The notes under the pieces are model-generated. The model ran no database searches, was not told where the DNA came from, and was given only the letters and a program-made list of their open reading frames with translations. A stretch of 64,000 nt of DNA from Strix aluco (lineage: Eukaryota; Chordata; Aves; Strigiformes; Strigidae), in NCBI RefSeq assembly GCF_031877795.1, contig NC_133955.1, positions 3,658,001 through 3,722,000 of the forward strand, given 5' to 3'. Shown here in pieces: positions 63,817 to 64,000 of this stretch; positions within the stretch are counted from its first letter, which is position 1; each line of letters opens with the position of its first letter. Both the position numbers and the translations under genes were made by a program.

Positions 63817-64000
63817 CGGAGCCCCCCGGGAAGGGGGCGGTGAGGAGCTGAAGGAGACAGCGAGGTCCCGGCGCCGCCAAGTCAGGCGAAGCGGCTGCGG
63901 AGAGACGGGACGAGATGGAACTGGCGGGTAGGGGGACGGGACGGGACCGGGGCAACCAAACCCCCGCGCCGCTACCGCCACCCCCCGCACCAACGGCGAC
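63380..64000. promoter_or_regulatory. STK38: CpG island, STK38 promoter region
   Basis: Very GC- and CpG-rich up to the window edge. On minus a donor CTCCG|GTAAGC (GT at 63815-63816) ends a plausible 5' UTR exon starting near or beyond 63,930. The long open frames on both strands here are composition artefacts. Confidence 0.7.
63785..63798 (+). promoter_or_regulatory. RFX X-box match near STK38 exon 1
   Basis: gtcgctatggcaac fits the RFX X-box consensus GTHNYYATRRNAAC at every position. It lies about 18 bases inside intron 1 from the exon 1 donor. Confidence 0.5.

Noticed and set aside
63906-63928. ATG GAA CTG GCG G|GTAGGG as first exon of a plus-strand gene
   Set aside because: A start and weak donor at the window edge, with nothing downstream to support it; the minus-strand STK38 exon 1 explains the island.
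63192-63993. Several long open frames on both strands at the right edge
   Set aside because: Same composition effect in the STK38 CpG island; no conserved domain and conflicting strands.

Overview
The window is bird nuclear DNA. Three complete protein-coding genes and one partial one can be read exon by exon, all with GT-AG introns. The order, left to right, is BNIP5 (minus, cut by the left edge), ETV7 (minus), KCTD20 (plus) and STK38 (minus, 5' untranslated exon near the right edge). This is the conserved gene order of human 6p21.31. The compact spacing, together with CR1 LINE copies as the only repeats I can name, points to a bird rather than a mammal. I cannot name the species.

Layout: 1-3,320 holds the 5' part of BNIP5, including an exon with a clear BH3 motif and a probable TATA promoter. 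3,320-8,040 is intergenic with one CR1 fragment. 8,040-14,545 is ETV7, eight coding exons encoding 314 aa with PNT and ETS domains. 14,370-15,300 is a CpG-rich divergent promoter serving ETV7 leftward and KCTD20 rightward; it carries inverted CCAAT boxes, a GC box and an ISRE-like element on the ETV7 side. 15,267-37,199 is the long first intron of KCTD20, with one decayed CR1. 37,249-43,016 holds the seven coding exons of KCTD20 (418 aa). 43,017-47,300 holds its 3' UTR and a short convergent spacer. 47,305-61,962 is STK38, 13 coding exons encoding 465 aa, the same length as human NDR1. From 63,380 to the right edge lies a second CpG island with the STK38 first exon and a perfect RFX X-box match.

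The genes do not form one pathway. BNIP5 looks like a BH3 protein of the BCL2 network, ETV7 is an interferon-linked ETS repressor, KCTD20 is a BTB protein tied to AKT signalling, and STK38 is an NDR/Hippo-type kinase. I found no prokaryote-type system, CRISPR, RNA gene or viral element that I could defend. The most useful leads are regulatory or splicing ones: the ISRE by the ETV7 start, a 21-base homopolymer serving as the pyrimidine tract of an ETS-domain exon, a triple tandem repeat carrying three AATAAA hexamers just before a KCTD20 exon, the BAX-like BH3 in BNIP5, and the X-box at STK38.
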